A stretch of 64,000 bases of DNA from Cordilura impudica (lineage: Eukaryota; Arthropoda; Insecta; Diptera; Scathophagidae). Position 1 is the stretch's first letter; each line of letters opens with the position of its first letter. Of the stretch, positions 32,881 through 44,830 are shown piece after piece. The notes under the pieces were generated by a model. The model was not told the origin of the DNA, ran no database searches, and saw only the letters and a list, made by a program, of their open reading frames with translations. The translations under genes were made by a program, and so were the position numbers. Location of the stretch: positions 166,219,961 to 166,283,960 of the forward strand of contig OY821521.1 of assembly GCA_963682025.1 (NCBI GenBank). Direction: 5' to 3'.

Positions 32881-34266
32881 AATAACATAACATAGTCAAG
32901 GCGTATGATTATTATTTATTAGCAGAGTAGAATTTACGTATACATATGAGTGTTAATTTTAATATTAAATCAAACATAGTCAGCCCAATTCTAAACAAAA
33001 AATGGTGATTTTTTCTAATATTTTTTTTTATTGTAACTAAAATTTTTTATATCACAATGCAACTTCACATAATCAATTAAAACATCAACTGAATTAGTTA
33101 TTGTCTTGCACACTGATTGAGCGCAAATATGCAAGAATTCTATAATTGGTTGTACCAAATCTTTGCATACCCTCCACAATATAAGAAATATTTTTAAGAA
33201 AACTTTTATTAAAGGTAAATACAAGCGGAATGACAAACTACTTTAGGTTCTTCATATCATTTAGTGGAGGGTGAAAATAAAAACAGATTCTATAATTATA
33301 AATTTGAAGAAATTACAGTAATTGCTTTTTAATATTCACAGGCATATTTTGAATAACTACACACAATATTTGATGCTTTTATTTTTAGAATATTTATAAT
33401 ATGTAATTTAAATACCAACATGTAAGCATGTCAGTCAGCTCTGCGACAGTGAAGAATTTAAAATTTTAAATTACGCTTCTGTTTATACATTACACTTTTC
33501 ATTACACATTACATCACACACTGGTTTTCATTATGTTATGTTATAAAAATAATGAAAAAAAAGTTTAAGTCAAAATGCACTCATGCGACCTTCCCTAATA
33601 TTAATTTAACTTTTAACACTTTTCTGACGTTTTTTTAATTTTTGTGTGAACCAAAAACTACAGTAAAACAATGATGTCATATAGTGATTTTTATCAAAAA
33701 ATTTATTGTAAAAAATTTCCATAACAGTTATTCTCGAAAATTGATTAAACTATTAAAATCCAATTTTTAAAAAATTCATTACAAAACAATAGTTATGCTT
33801 AAGATTTTTCCTATTAAGTTATTCATAACTATTACACCGTTCTACAAAATTTAACTTTTGGTTGCACACATGAAAAAATTAGTATATTCTGAAAGAGGAG
33901 CAAGAATGTAAATACTGGCGTATCCCACTTTTTCTAAATCAATTCGTATATATCCAAAAAATGCAAATTTATATTTAAAAAAAAAATCATACCACCCGTA
34001 TCCCACATAATAACTTTTGTTATCTCCTTTATCAAAATCCCTTACATAACAGAATTTGCGGATATGAACTTGTATGTTGATATAGAGATGAATACATAAC
34101 TAAATACTTTTCTTTTGAGTATTAACAGATGTGTTTACAAATCTTCTAATATTAAATTATATTATATTATTAAATAGGAAATCCTAAAAGAAATTGTCAT
34201 TTTCAAATAATTTATTAAATTCATTAAATTATTAAGATAAAATTAATTATTAGGAATTTTTTAACG
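32881..34266. other. AT-rich stretch with one mini-me-like scrap
   Basis: At 33168-33280 there is ATACCCTCCACAATA ... CGGAATGACAAACTAC ... TTTAGTGGAGGGTG, a shortened copy of the mini-me-like end at 17.6 kb. The rest shows nothing I can support. Confidence 0.5.
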
Positions 34267-34445
34267 ATTCTTGTGCCGTTTATATGAGTCCGTATTTGTT
34301 TCGCGATAAAGCAACCAACAGTACTCTGACAACATGTGTCTTATTTGTTTTCCTTTGTACCTAAATTCCATATCTGCTATTTCTTGGTGAAAGCGTTCTC
34401 CATGTTCATCACTAAAGCTTCCTAAGTTCGATGGAAAAAAATCTA

Positions 34446-35699
34446 AATCGTTGTAACGACGAGTTTCCTCCGGTTGCTGGGGTAAGCTCGCGGGATTGGG
34501 ATCGTCACAGAAATTTCTTTCTTTCAGTGCCCGAGAGTAAAAGACGGGGTTTTAAATGTTATAAAATTAAGTTTATTATAGGCTTAATCTACGGAAAGAA
34601 AATAGGCTCTTATTGGAACTAGCGACCGGGGACGGCGCGCTGATCCTGTTTTTGATGTCAGCGACCGAGGACGGTACACTGATCTTACTGCTGATGCTAG
34701 CGACCGGGGACGGCACGCTGATCCTCCTGGGACGGCACGCTAGTCCTGGTGTTGATGTTTACCTGTGGTTGCATTCAGCGACCGAGGACGGCACGCTGAT
34801 CATGCTGTTGCTATCAGCGACCGGGGACAGCACGCTGATCCTGCTGCTGATGTTGGCGACCGGGGACGGCACGCTAGTCCTGTTGCTGACGCTCATCTGT
34901 TGTTGATGTTAGCGACCGGGGACGGCACGCTGATCCTGCTGCTGAAAAGTGACCGGGGACGGCACGCTAGTCCTGTTGCTGACGCTCATCTGTTGTTGAC
35001 GTCAGCGACCGGGGATGGCACGCTGATCATTCTGCTTAATAGTGACAGGGGACGACACGCTAGTCCTGTTGTTTACGCTTACCTGTTGTTGATGTTAGCG
35101 ACCGGGGACGGCACGCTGACCCGGCTGTTGATGTTAGCGACCGGGGACGGTACGCTGATCCTGCTGCTGACTAGCGACCGGGGACGGCACGCTGGTCCTG
35201 TTATTGATGTCAGCGACCGGGGACGGCATGCTGATTCTCTTGTTGTCGTCAGCGACCGGTGACGGCACGCTGATCCTGTTGTTGATGTTAGCGACCGGGG
35301 ACGGTTCGCTGATCCTGCTGCTGACTAGTGACCGGGGACGGCACGCTGGTCCTGTTATTGATGTCAGCGACCGGGGACGGCATGCTGATCCTCTTGTTGT
35401 CGTCAGCCACCGGCGACGGCACGCTGATCCTGTTGTTGATGTTGGCGAACGGGGACGGCACGCTGATCCTCTTGTTGTCGTCAGCGACCGGGGACGGCAC
35501 GCTGATCCTGTTGTTGATGTTAGCGACCGGGGACGGCACGCTGATCCTGCTGTTGGCTAGTGACCGGGGACGGCACGCTAGTCCTGTTGTTGACGCTTAG
35601 GGACCTTCAAGGGTATTCACAAGAACCTTCAGGGATATCTGCCATGATATTCAAGGATATCTACTAGGACCTTTAATCATATTCGCAGGTCCTTCAAGT
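34446..35699. mobile_element. LTR-like insertion with minisatellite inside fam1 copy 2
   Basis: It is inserted within fam1 copy 2, whose coding motifs resume on both sides. Its left end (TGTAACGACGAG, then TTGCTGGGGTAAGCTCGCGG) and a GACGGGGTT plus A/T-rich block (about 34540-34590) resemble the solo LTR at 26703. The right end is not the expected CGTTAC, so this copy is truncated or rearranged, or belongs to a sister family. 35600-35699 holds a degenerate ACCTTCAAGGGTAT-type repeat. Confidence 0.55.
34618..35597. repeat. 39-bp minisatellite, second array
   Basis: About 25 units of mostly 39 bp contain GCGACCGGGGACGGCACGCT and GATCCTGTTGTTGATG, with shorter variants (GCTAGTCCTG type). Because 39 is a multiple of three, long open frames exist in several phases on both strands; they are by-products of the repeat and not genes. 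GC content is far above its surroundings. Confidence 0.96.
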
Positions 35700-36030
35700 G
35701 TATCTTAAGTCACATGTTGACTCCCATCTCTCGGTAGCCATCAATCATTTCCTTAACAATGTCCTTGTAATTGTTAGCTCTTTTATTTCCAAAAAATTTC
35801 TGTGTAACATTTTCAAAAGCTATCCATGCCCTATTTTCGACAGGGCTTAGTGCATTTTTAAAGTCTTAACTATTTAAAAGTTTTTTGTTTGTGAACCATT
35901 GAACACACCTATAAAAATATTATTGTTACAAATCAGGTCATAGCAATATTCTTAAAATAGGTTAGCTGCTTCAATTTTCGCATCGGATAAATTTTAAAAA
36001 ATTTGTTTCAACATCTTAAATGATACAATT

Positions 36031-36253
36031 TTTTATTTTTTTTTTTTTTATTAACCAACACTCAGGGGATGCCTCCTACAGATGCAGCGCATTGTGTTGA
36101 TCTCAGGCAAGATATAGATATAGGAAGGAGGAAAGAGGGAGCAGTGTGTACATTTTTTTTTTTTGCAGCGACAGACCAAAGCCTCTGGTGGGAATCGAAC
36201 CCACGACCCCCGCATGGTAGGCGAGCATGCTACCTACTTACCTACCGGGGCGC
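36031..36253 (-). mobile_element. tRNA-Gly-derived SINE
   Basis: Minus strand from 36253. The tRNA-like head has GTAGCATGCTCGCCTACCAT, the T arm GTGGGTTCGATTCCCAC with a perfect polymerase III B box (GGTTCGATTCC, 36191-36201) and an anticodon loop TCGCCTA giving GCC. The acceptor stem pairs imperfectly, so it is a retroposed derivative and not a functional tRNA gene. A ~130-bp unrelated body follows and a poly(A)-rich tail ends near 36031. It is inserted in fam1 copy 2. Confidence 0.85.
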
Positions 36254-36974
36254 TTTATTTAGTGTTCGTATAAAACTTCGGATCAGACCAAGTTTTATGT
36301 GTAAAGCAGGTAATATTACATCAACAGGTTTAACCAACAGTATATGGTCTCTAGTGAATTCACCTATCACAAAATTTAAACGCGTCTCCCATTCGAAAAC
36401 TGTATAGTGCAAATCTTTTTTGCGACCCTCCCAAACACACAAAAACATTGATATCGTGAGTAACCTTGATTTACTCCAGTTAATAGCGTAACAACTTTGA
36501 GATCACAACAGAGTTTCCATTCGTTCTGGTTGTAATTTATGGCATCATGTTTTCGTAGGTTGAGGTGCTGTATGCAATCGGAACTGATGGGTATATGTTT
36601 CCAATATGTAAAAGTACGACCTTTAGGCTCGATGTAGACGAGTCAATAAAAAGTCTCCACTCATCTGGAGCATGCGGTTGCCCAATTTCTGTAAACAATG
36701 CATCAATGTTCTGACAGTAGCAAAGTTTTAATTCAGAATTTTTGTGAAAAATTAAATATTCATTAAATGGATTCGTCTTCGCAAGTATCATCGGATACTA
36801 AATTTCATTCTTTGAAACGAGAACCTATTAGTTACGCCGTCTTTTTGAAACGCCAGTGTCTCGTATCAAATCATTAAAATCAGCTTGTATCACGAAATAA
36901 GGGGCTGAAGGTACAAATTCCGATGGAGACGGTTCTCTGGTCGATTGTACTTCAATTGTAATTTCATTCAAGTT

Positions 36975-37170
36975 AAATTTTGTCTGAAAATGCCAAACTT
37001 TGGCCCCGTAAACTTTTTAGTCCTAATGTTCATAAGGGCCAAAGGTTGGCTTTTTTTGAAAGAGACCGAGTTAAAATATAATTTAATAAGCAGCGAGCGT
37101 AAAAGTTACCTGATATTGGTTCAAGATAGAGAAGTTTCAATGAAAAAGTCGTATGTTTTAACTTTAGTTA
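36975..37170 (-). repeat. fam1 5' region, shared with 46175-46380
   Basis: Upstream of fam1 copy 2. On the minus strand it reads CTTCTCTATCTTGAACCAAT, GCTCGCTGCTTATTAAATTA, GGGGCCAAAGTTTGGCATTT. The same ~200 bp lies at 46175-46380, there after another transposase fragment. Confidence 0.75.
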
Positions 37171-37267
37171 AAAATTTTTTTTATTGTTTTTTTAAAAAAT
37201 TTATATATCAATTTTTATTGTAAATTTATAATATACATAAATTTTTAAATCAAGAAAAATTGTTAAC

Positions 37268-38010
37268 TATATAAATAATCTAACCCATTAAAAAAAATTT
37301 TTTATTAAAACTCTTTTTTCCTTATGCATATGAGTGAATCTCTCCGTGACTGTGCGTGACTATTTGAAAATTAATCTTTGGCCACAACAAATCTATGGAT
37401 AAAGCTTCAGATCAATCGGATGAGGGGAAATGGGGTTTAAATCACTCCGTGACTGTGCGTGACTAAGCGTGACTGTGCGTGACTATGTCAAAGTTAATCT
37501 TTTTTCACAGCAAGTCTATCGACGAAGTTTCAGATCGATTGGTTTTAAATCACTCCGTGACTGTGCGTGACTATGCGTGACTGTGCGTGACTATGTCGAA
37601 GAAAATCTTTCTTTACAGCAAATATATCGACCAAGTGTCAGATTGATTGGATGAGGGCAAATCCGTTTTAAGTCTCTCCGTGACTGAGCGTGACCATGCG
37701 TGACTGTGCGTGACTGTGCGTGACTGTGTGTGACTGTGCGTGACTGTGCGTGACTAAGTCAAATTAATGTTTTTTTCACAGCAAGTGTATGGACCAAGTT
37801 TCAGATCGATCGGATGAGGGAAATGACATTTAGATCACTCCGTGACTATCCGTGACTATGCGTGACTGTGCGTGACTACCCCAAAATTATTCTGCAGTCA
37901 CAACAAGACTATTGGCAAAGCTTCAGATCAATTGGATAAAGGGGAAGGGGGTTGACCCACGACAGACAGACACACAGAGAGTATGAGTTAAAAGAAAGAA
38001 TTTAAAAAGA
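37268..38010 (-). mobile_element. Family G copy C
   Basis: Runs from AATCTAACCCATTAAAAAAA to GACAGACAGACACACAGAGA ... AGTTAAAAGAAAGAATTTAA, with five units carrying up to seven consecutive GCGTGACTGT-type repeats (37680-37760). It abuts family H copy 3 four bases later. Confidence 0.85.
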
Positions 38011-38013
38011 GAA

Positions 38014-38392
38014 TCTATAATATTAATATGCTAGGCGATTTATTGTGACCGATGTTTTGTTCTACCGTTTTATACCGATTTTGACCAAACGTATATTATT
38101 TGAAAGGTTTTTCTTTTTGGCCATTTTGCAAATTTACAGATTTTTAAATTTTTTCATTTATTTTGAGTAAGTTGCATTTAAAATTGCTACTATCACATAC
38201 ATAAAATTATACAATGCTATGTGTGTGTTTATTAAATTTGTTAATGTGTTCTTAATAAAAATGAGTTTGATTTTTTGTGTCGATTTGTGAATTGGCTATA
38301 ATTGATTAGCATACCTTTAGGGTCTTTGTTTGATGAAAAAAATAGAATTTCCTAGAATTTGCACCGGAATTTCGAGGGCTGGAATCTGCTAG
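38014..38392 (+). mobile_element. Family H Helitron, copy 3
   Basis: TCTATAATATTAATATGC at the 5' end after A; imperfect 3' hairpin and GGAATCTGCTAG before T. Confidence 0.85.
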
Positions 38393-38479
38393 TAACATAT
38401 TATTAGTGTACTGAAAAACTAAAAACTAAAATATTTCTTCTAAATAGCCTTGATTTTCATTTTGTAGAAGCTTCTTCGT

Positions 38480-38735
38480 CTAACTCAATAGAGATAGTTT
38501 TCCATTTTTGTCAAATCTTGGACATATATGGATCTGAAGTACACAACAAAATAGTGATAAGGTCTTCATTAGTACAACATCTGGACACATCTCTTGTGTG
38601 TGCTCGCGAAAGAATCTGTAGCCTTTGATCTTTTTTTCTTGCGCTTCTTCAGATAGATCTCCTATTGGTAGCATATTGTTTTGAATTATTTGTTCCCGAT
38701 GGTACAAAATTTTATGAACTGTAAGTATATAAAAA
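38480..38735 (-). pseudogene. Transposase-like C-terminal exon (LPIGxLSEEAQE family, called Z here)
   Basis: Minus strand. After an acceptor-like TACTTACAG (about 38720) the frame reads VHKILYHREQIIQNNMLPIG, DLSEEAQEKKIKGYRFFREH and TQEMCPDVVLMKTLSLF. I recognise the motif (HG/HRE-I...LPIGxLSEEAQEAxNKD..FREH) from the C-terminus of a repeat-encoded protein family common in insects. The upstream part is absent here, replaced by the left inverted repeat of fam1 copy 3. A related N-terminal domain lies at 45.6 kb. Confidence 0.55.
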
Positions 38736-39962
38736 CTATAAGTATACCGTTTCCTTTCTCTGTCAGTATAAAAAACTCACGCAAAAAAAATACACCGGTA
38801 CGACCATCTTTTGTATTCATAACACACAGACGGACGGACGGACGGACATCGTTAAATCGACCCAGAAAGTAATTTCGTGTCGATCCGTATAATAGAAGAT
38901 GGGTATGGGTCCAATATTTTTGGTAGTTACAAATATCAGGGCAAACTCATTATACCCTAACCACATAGTGGAAAACTTTTGTATTCATAAATTTTGCACA
39001 AAATATCTGACCTTTGGCCAGTAAAATTGTTCTGGTGCACACGGGTGGAAACTGTTGGGTAGAAAATGGGGTATAAGAGTGTAGGGGAGCCTTCGTACTA
39101 AAGAAGAGTGCAAGACTTTTTTTGATGGCTTTTGATGGGCAGAAGTTATGCTCTATTAAGTAGGAGATTTTCGGGAAATTTTGGCCTTTTTTTGTAATTT
39201 CTAAACGACTCGGTAAATTTCTATTTCTAACATTAATAGCTTAGAAGTTACAAAGTTATACAAAATTTTACTTTAAAATCTTTTAAAACAAAAAAGTTGC
39301 AGTCATTTCAAAATTAAAATTTACAAGGAATTTTTTATTTTTGGCAACCTACTGAGAAAGTCCATTTTCGAAGACCCTGTTCGCTGTGGATATAGTTGAA
39401 ATTGAGTCCCAATTTTTTGGCTCCCGAGGTTCAATGATATTTACTTTCAAATGAATAACATAACTTTAAAATCGGTAACCATAAAAAACGATATTGTAGT
39501 CTTGGTAAATCTGAACAACATATCAATACAATCTGATCGTTTTTAGTCACTCTAAAGAGCCCATAAAAACCATTGTACCATAAACGTTGTCGTTTTTGAC
39601 TAGACTGTACTTTTATTGAATTTTTTTAACTTTCTTTGTTATTGTTGCATATCTTGTGATGTTGATTTAAATATCTAATATTTTTAGGTTATGTTGTTGT
39701 TATGCTTAGTTTTAGGTGTTGTTATTTATTAAGCTTCTATTCAGACATTTTTGCGATCATGAAGAATAGCATTACAATTAAATGTAATCAAATAAATTTT
39801 AAAAAAAATTCTTTTTGTGTTTAAATTTTGAATAAATTAGTAAAGTGGTTAAATCTATCGTAAACCAAACAAAAGTTTAATTAGTTTTTCTTAAGATATC
39901 ATAAAAAAAAACAAAATCTAATAATAAAGAAAAACATTGCAAATTGGTTTTTAAAGAGTGAA

Positions 39963-42087
39963 AATGGGTAAGTGCAAAGGTAATGTAAATAATTTTTGTT
40001 ATTGTTGTTGTTCCTTTACATCAAAGAGAAGAAGACGTAACCTTGGTAAAGAATTGAAGAAAAATATACATCAAATGTTACAAAAAAAGTTATTGGAAGT
40101 AAGAAATTTGCACCCAATTCAGTTTGCATATCCTGTTACAGTGATCTTCTCGATTGGCAAGAAGAAAAGCGAGCGTTCCTTCGTTTCAACGCCCCTATGA
40201 TTTGATCAAATCCGGGTAGGAAACATAACTAAGATAATTGTTACGCATGCAAAAATACATTAAAAAATACATGCAAAAATCAATCCAAAAAAATCAAATT
40301 TTTCAAATACCTAGTGCCCAACTATCAAAAGTTAGTTCCGCTGACGTTCCAGTGACACAACAGCATCTACATAATAAGCACCTTAGTACTAGTCATGAGA
40401 CTTCGCCAGTTTTCCGCTGCGATAGCGAAGAATTCTAAAATCATTATCAGTATGATCCGGGACCATCACGTTCCCCATTCTTGATAACGGAGGACCAGCT
40501 TGATTTTATTGTTTCCAAATAGGAGCTATCGCAACGTAATTCTGAAGAGCTTGCCAAATTTTTGAAAGAACAAAACATATTGGTGCCTGAATTTAAGGTT
40601 ACCACATACAGAAAACGACAGTCAAATCTCCAAAGATGTTTCGCTATGGATGACCTAAAAACGTTTGCCTACTGTAAGGGCACAAAAATGCTTATGGAAC
40701 ATATGAACATTGCATGCGATCTCGATGAGTGGCGATTGTTTATAGACAGCTCAAAGCAGAGTCTAAATGCTATGATTTTACATTAAAAAAAACGAGAAAA
40801 CCTGAAACATATGAAAAAAAATGAAGCAGATTTTGAAAGAAAACAAGTAGGAAAATTATAGTCGGTCTAGACCGACTATACGATACCCTATACCATGCGT
40901 TTAGAAACCCTATCTCTTAGGCCCAACTAACTGGACATTGAAAATAAGCAAAAACCAAATTTGAGTGGGATTTTTATTAATTTGTTTGGCTGCAGATGTG
41001 AAAAGTTCATATCGGATGCTATATCTATAAAGGGACTAGGTCCAAAAATGGACCGATCCTGATCATGTTTGGTAAAGTCTCTTGTATTTTGCAAAAATAT
41101 GTACAAACAAAATTTGAGAAGAATCAGTGCAATATTTTTGTTTTTTAATAGATTTAAGTGAAGATCGGGAAGCATCTCTATATGGGGTCAAAGGGATCAT
41201 TTTTGGACTACTCATTAGTGGATGTAATTAACGCATACAAACCCAATTTGAGTAAGATCTATATGACAATTTGCATCTTATGGCAATTTATGTCGATTTC
41301 ATAGGGGTAATTTGTATGGGGGCTAGGTCTGAACATAGACCGATTCTCACCAGTTTCAGTAGCGTTCATCCCATGGCCGATAAAAGCTTATATACCAAAT
41401 TTCATCAAAATATATTCATATTTGCGACCTGCAGTTTGATTACAAGCTTTACATGGACACACAGACGGACGGACGGACGGACGGACATTGTTAAATCAAC
41501 TCAGAAAGTGATTCTGATTCGATCGGTATAATTAAAGATGGGTCTAGGTCAAATATTTTTGGTTGTTACAAACAGCAGCACAAAGTCATTATACCCAAAC
41601 CACATAGTGGTATAGGGTATAAAAATATGACGACCATAAGTAGCGTATTTGTTGCAATTTTAAACTAGTGACAATGCTATGCGGACTACAGGGTGGATAC
41701 ACAAAATATATGTGCTTTCTATGCAATTGGAATTTTCGATATAAATGAAACCACTACCAGAATCATACATGGGCAAATAGTTGAGATTCTAAGTTGGGAG
41801 AAATGAATGTCATTAAAAAAGTACTAGTGCCAAATGAGCGCGTTTTGATGCCATTTCTTCACGTCAAACTCGGAATTGTTATAAATTTTATAAAGGCCAT
41901 TGTACGTAATAAGGACAATCCTGATGCCGTAATGGCAGAAATTTGCTGGCGCGCAAAAAATATATTTGAAGACGTAGATTTTGAAAAAAAAAAAAGACAA
42001 AGCGGATGGAACTAGATCACGATGAACTGTTATTATTGGAGGATTACGAGGATTCATATAACGATAATAAATATGACTATGGTAAAT
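39963..42087 (+). pseudogene. fam1 transposase-like gene, copy 3, split by a family M insertion
   Basis: The frame opens at 39963 (MGKCKGNVNNFCYCCC, then a basic segment), passes through an N-terminal low-complexity part (40238-40440) and reaches ITEDQLDFIVSK (about 40480). It then reads EELAKFLKEQNILVPEFKVT and LDEWRLFIDSSKQSLNAMIL (40562-40786). A family M element occupies 40842-41622. Afterwards come GLQGGYTKYMCFLCNW (about 41675) and LMPFLHVKLGIVINFIKAIV (about 41845). These join directly to AEICWRAKNIFEDVDFEKKK, the C-terminal region, so the middle-to-late part (from the KxGIFVG to the DEHGERFHQ motifs) is deleted. An acidic tail ends at 42087. Non-functional. Confidence 0.72.
40842..41622 (+). 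mobile_element. Family M copy inside fam1 copy 3
   Basis: Complete copy from AACAAGTAGGAAAATTATAG to CCACATAGTGGTATAGGGTA, with palindrome, both subterminal repeats and a (GGAC)n tract at 41463-41487. It is very similar to the copies at 16.3 and 46.5 kb, so it is a recent insertion. Confidence 0.9.
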
Positions 42088-42359
42088 AGTTTCATAGGTC
42101 CAGTAATCCTTCTTATGAAAATTAAAAATCTAAAACATATTTTAGATATACCAAATAAATAGTGCAACACAATACAACATAATAGAGTAGTGTGCATTTT
42201 AGTACCTTATTTTACAAAAATATATTTTATTATTTTACCGTCAAAATATAATGAAAAACAACAACAATGTTTAAGGTAAAAAGTGGTTTTTATGAGCTAT
42301 ATAGGGTGACTAAACACGTTCAGATTGTATTGATATGTTCACAGTAGTTGTTAAGATTT

Positions 42360-43439
42360 ACCGCGGCTATAATTGTGTCAAATATTGTTAGTGAAAATTT
42401 AGGAGTCCCTGAAAGTTATGCTGAAAAAAGTGAGAGCAAAAATTTTCCCTATATTTTTCCAAAAAATTTTTAGGAAAAATAATTTTGTTCACATAAATGT
42501 TAATAAGATTTGTTGCTCGGATTCTTAGCTACATTATTTCTAAATATAGTTAAGTGGTATCACCAATTTTGAACCAGCTGTTGAACAAAAACTGATGACA
42601 CCTTTTTTGAGGGGCCCACTGATATTAAGAATTTTTAGAGGCTCATTAATAAAAATTGATCACCAATCTCGCAAAACTGAGTACAGGGTTTTACTACCCT
42701 TGGTAGTAGAAAAGAACCTATACTGTCAAGTCCGTGTATTTTTCAAAAAGTCTACATATGTTGGTTGCACAGTGTTATTATCTTACTTCAATCGTTTTGG
42801 TGGTTGAAAATAATTTTTTTTTTTTTTTTTTTGTACGTTTATTTATTCACAATTTTGAAATTCTTAAACTATAATAAACACTAGTTATAAAGAAAGTTAT
42901 ATATAATTTTAATAATAAAAAAGTTTTTTAAATTATTATTCAGGAAGATTTCAACAATAAATTCTAAAATAATTTAAGGTTTAAAGGTTATTTATTTTAA
43001 ATTTTAAAATTAAAAAAAAGACCTTCAAAATAAATTTAAACCATTTGTTCAAAATAATGTACAAATCCTTTTTTTTAATGTTAATATATGACGCAATATT
43101 ATAAATATTATTGGTGCCCCCCTCCTGCATACGTTACTGTACTTATTTTCATTGATCTGTAAAATATTACGCCGCACTGTGGACTGTTAGGGTGGCCCTT
43201 TTTGCTATTGCTATGCGAATAGCAAAAAAACTGAGAAATACAAAATTTTGGGCCAATCAAATAACATTTAGTCGTGTCTCAACGCGATTGAAAATTTCAA
43301 GTGTGTTTATATGGGGAAAATAAGGCTTTTTTCAAGTTTTGCGGAAATTTCGTTCTATAGTTTAGTTTTTCCGACAAGCTGTTACATAATTCGGGATCAG
43401 TATTAAATTAGAATTTCAAAAAGCTATAAAACTTAAAAA
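42360..43439. other. Unclassified insertion in the right arm of fam1 copy 3
   Basis: About 1.1 kb with no match to the left arm. It contains a 70-codon frame (42595-42807) without known motifs, a long T run (42817-42832) and AT-rich sequence. It precedes dispersed repeat R and may belong to it. Confidence 0.5.
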
Positions 43440-44085
43440 TCGAATAAAACGTCGCCAAGAAATAGCAAATGCCTCAGACCTCTTTTGAGCTAAAAAAAAT
43501 AGATCATGAAATTTAATGGCATATTTTTCAACTTTGAGAAATTGATTAAAGCCATAATTTCTTTTTGGTTTCTATATCTACAGGTACTCAGATATGAAGT
43601 ATTGTTTTATTACCACCTTGTTAAACTATTAAGCACTGAGACCGAAAATGGAAAATTTTTTTGATAAAATTTTCAAGTTTTGAAAAATTTTCTTAAACAA
43701 AATTACAAAAAAATTGATCTATCTGTTTAAGGTCTTGTTAAATGTATGTTAAAGATTAACTGTGTGAATTCTAAGGTAAATCCCTTCACCAGAATTTTTT
43801 TTTGGCAAGGATTTTATTTTTTCGGATTTCGAGAAAAATGGGATTTTTGCAAAATATTCTGTAAATGTACTATTTCTAAATACTTTGTATCAAAAATTCA
43901 TCACTTTTCTACTTTTAAATGATATATTTTATCTTAATAGCCTAGGGTTCGGAAAAAAATATTATGTCCTCATTAACCCTTTTGGAATTGGATTCACATA
44001 TGACCCCAAGCTAATAAAAAACAATTTCTTCAAAAAATTCAAATATTTTGTAAGTGCTGTTGAATTTTTAGATGCGACTGGGCCA
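43440..44085 (+). repeat. Dispersed repeat R, copy 2
   Basis: Matches 17870-18545 throughout. The 131-codon frame at 43885-44280 runs across the R/arm boundary and is not a gene. It sits inside the right arm of fam1 copy 3. Confidence 0.75.
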
Positions 44086-44830
44086 TATTTTGCAAAGGCG
44101 GCCAAAACTAATTTTTTTTATCATTACCGATTTGAAAGTTATGTTATTCATTTCAAAGTAAATAACAGTAAACTTCGGGAGCCAAAAAATTGCGATTCTC
44201 TTTTAACTATATCAGAGCGAACAGGGTCTTTGAAAATGGAGTTTCTCAGTATTTTGATAAAATTAAAATTTTCTTTCTAAATTTTAATTATTAAATGATT
44301 GTAACTTTTTCGTTTTAAAAGATTTTAAAGTAAAATTAATTTTATATAATTTTGTAACTTCAAAGCTAGAAATATAAAGTCACTGAGTCGATTTTAAAAA
44401 TTAAAAAAAAATTTTTTTTTTTATGGTCCGAAAATCTCCTACTTAATAGAGCATCAGTCGTGCCCATTAAAAGCCATCAAAAAAATCTTGCACTCTTCTG
44501 TAGTCCGAACCCTCCCCTACACTCCCATACCCCATTATATACCCGCCAGTTTCCGCCCGTGTGCACCAGAACAATTTTTCTGAACCAAGGTCAGATATTT
44601 TGTGCAAAATTTATGAACACAAAATTTTTCCACTATGTAGTTGGGGTATAATGTTGGACCTCTACCGATCTTTTGTTATAAGGATCGACTCAAAATCACT
44701 TTCAGAGTCGATTTAACGATGTCCGTCCGTCCATCTATGTATTATAAATACAAAAGTTGGTCGTACCAGTGTATTTTTTTGCTTATTTGTTTTTTATACT
44801 GACAGAAAAAGTTGACGCAAGTTGTTATAT

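Larger units (their letters stand above)
34267..36990 (-). pseudogene. fam1 transposase-like gene, copy 2, broken by two insertions
   Basis: Minus strand. The coding remnant starts near 36990 (SPSEFVPSAPYFVIQADFN, DLIRDTGVSKRR). It continues at 36791 (YCQNIDALFTEIGQP, DEWRLFIDSSTSSLKVVLLH, IGNIYPSVPIAYS) and 36450-36254 (VILPALHIKLGLIRSFIRTL). A SINE interrupts at 36253-36031. The gene resumes with LSDAKIEAANLF (about 35985) and WIAFENVTQKFFGNKRANNY, YREMGVNM (to about 35700). A minisatellite-bearing insertion follows, and the gene resumes at 34445 with DLDFFPSNLGSFSDEHGERF, HQEIADMEFRYKGK and SEYCWLLYRETNTDSYKRHK (34267). Motif order and spacing are those of copy 1, which allowed the pieces to be joined. 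Stops and frameshifts are numerous. Confidence 0.75.
38755..44830 (+). mobile_element. fam1 transposon, copy 3, with ~850-bp inverted repeats
   Basis: The left arm (38755-39605) is repeated in inverted order on the right. 44830-44098 matches 38755-39480. After an intervening block, 42350-42240 matches 39500-39605 (CATATCAATACAATCTGA, TTTTTAGTCAC). Both outer parts contain the end of a family M element (GGACGGACGGACATCGTTAA ... CACATAGTGG/CTACATAGTGG), so this sequence belongs to the arms. The gene (39963-42087) lies between. The right arm is interrupted by about 1.7 kb that includes dispersed repeat R copy 2. A family M element is inserted in the gene. Total span is about 6.1 kb. Confidence 0.7.

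Noticed and set aside
34613..35600. Open frames of 83-165 codons on both strands
   Set aside because: The 39-bp unit is a multiple of three and lacks stops in several phases; the array itself explains them.
36180..36253. Functional tRNA-Gly gene
   Set aside because: The acceptor stem is mismatched and the sequence continues into a body and an A-rich tail; it is a SINE head.
43885..44280. 131-codon open frame as a gene
   Set aside because: It crosses the boundary between repeat R and the arm of fam1 copy 3, and the corresponding frame is not kept in the R copy at 17.9-18.5 kb.
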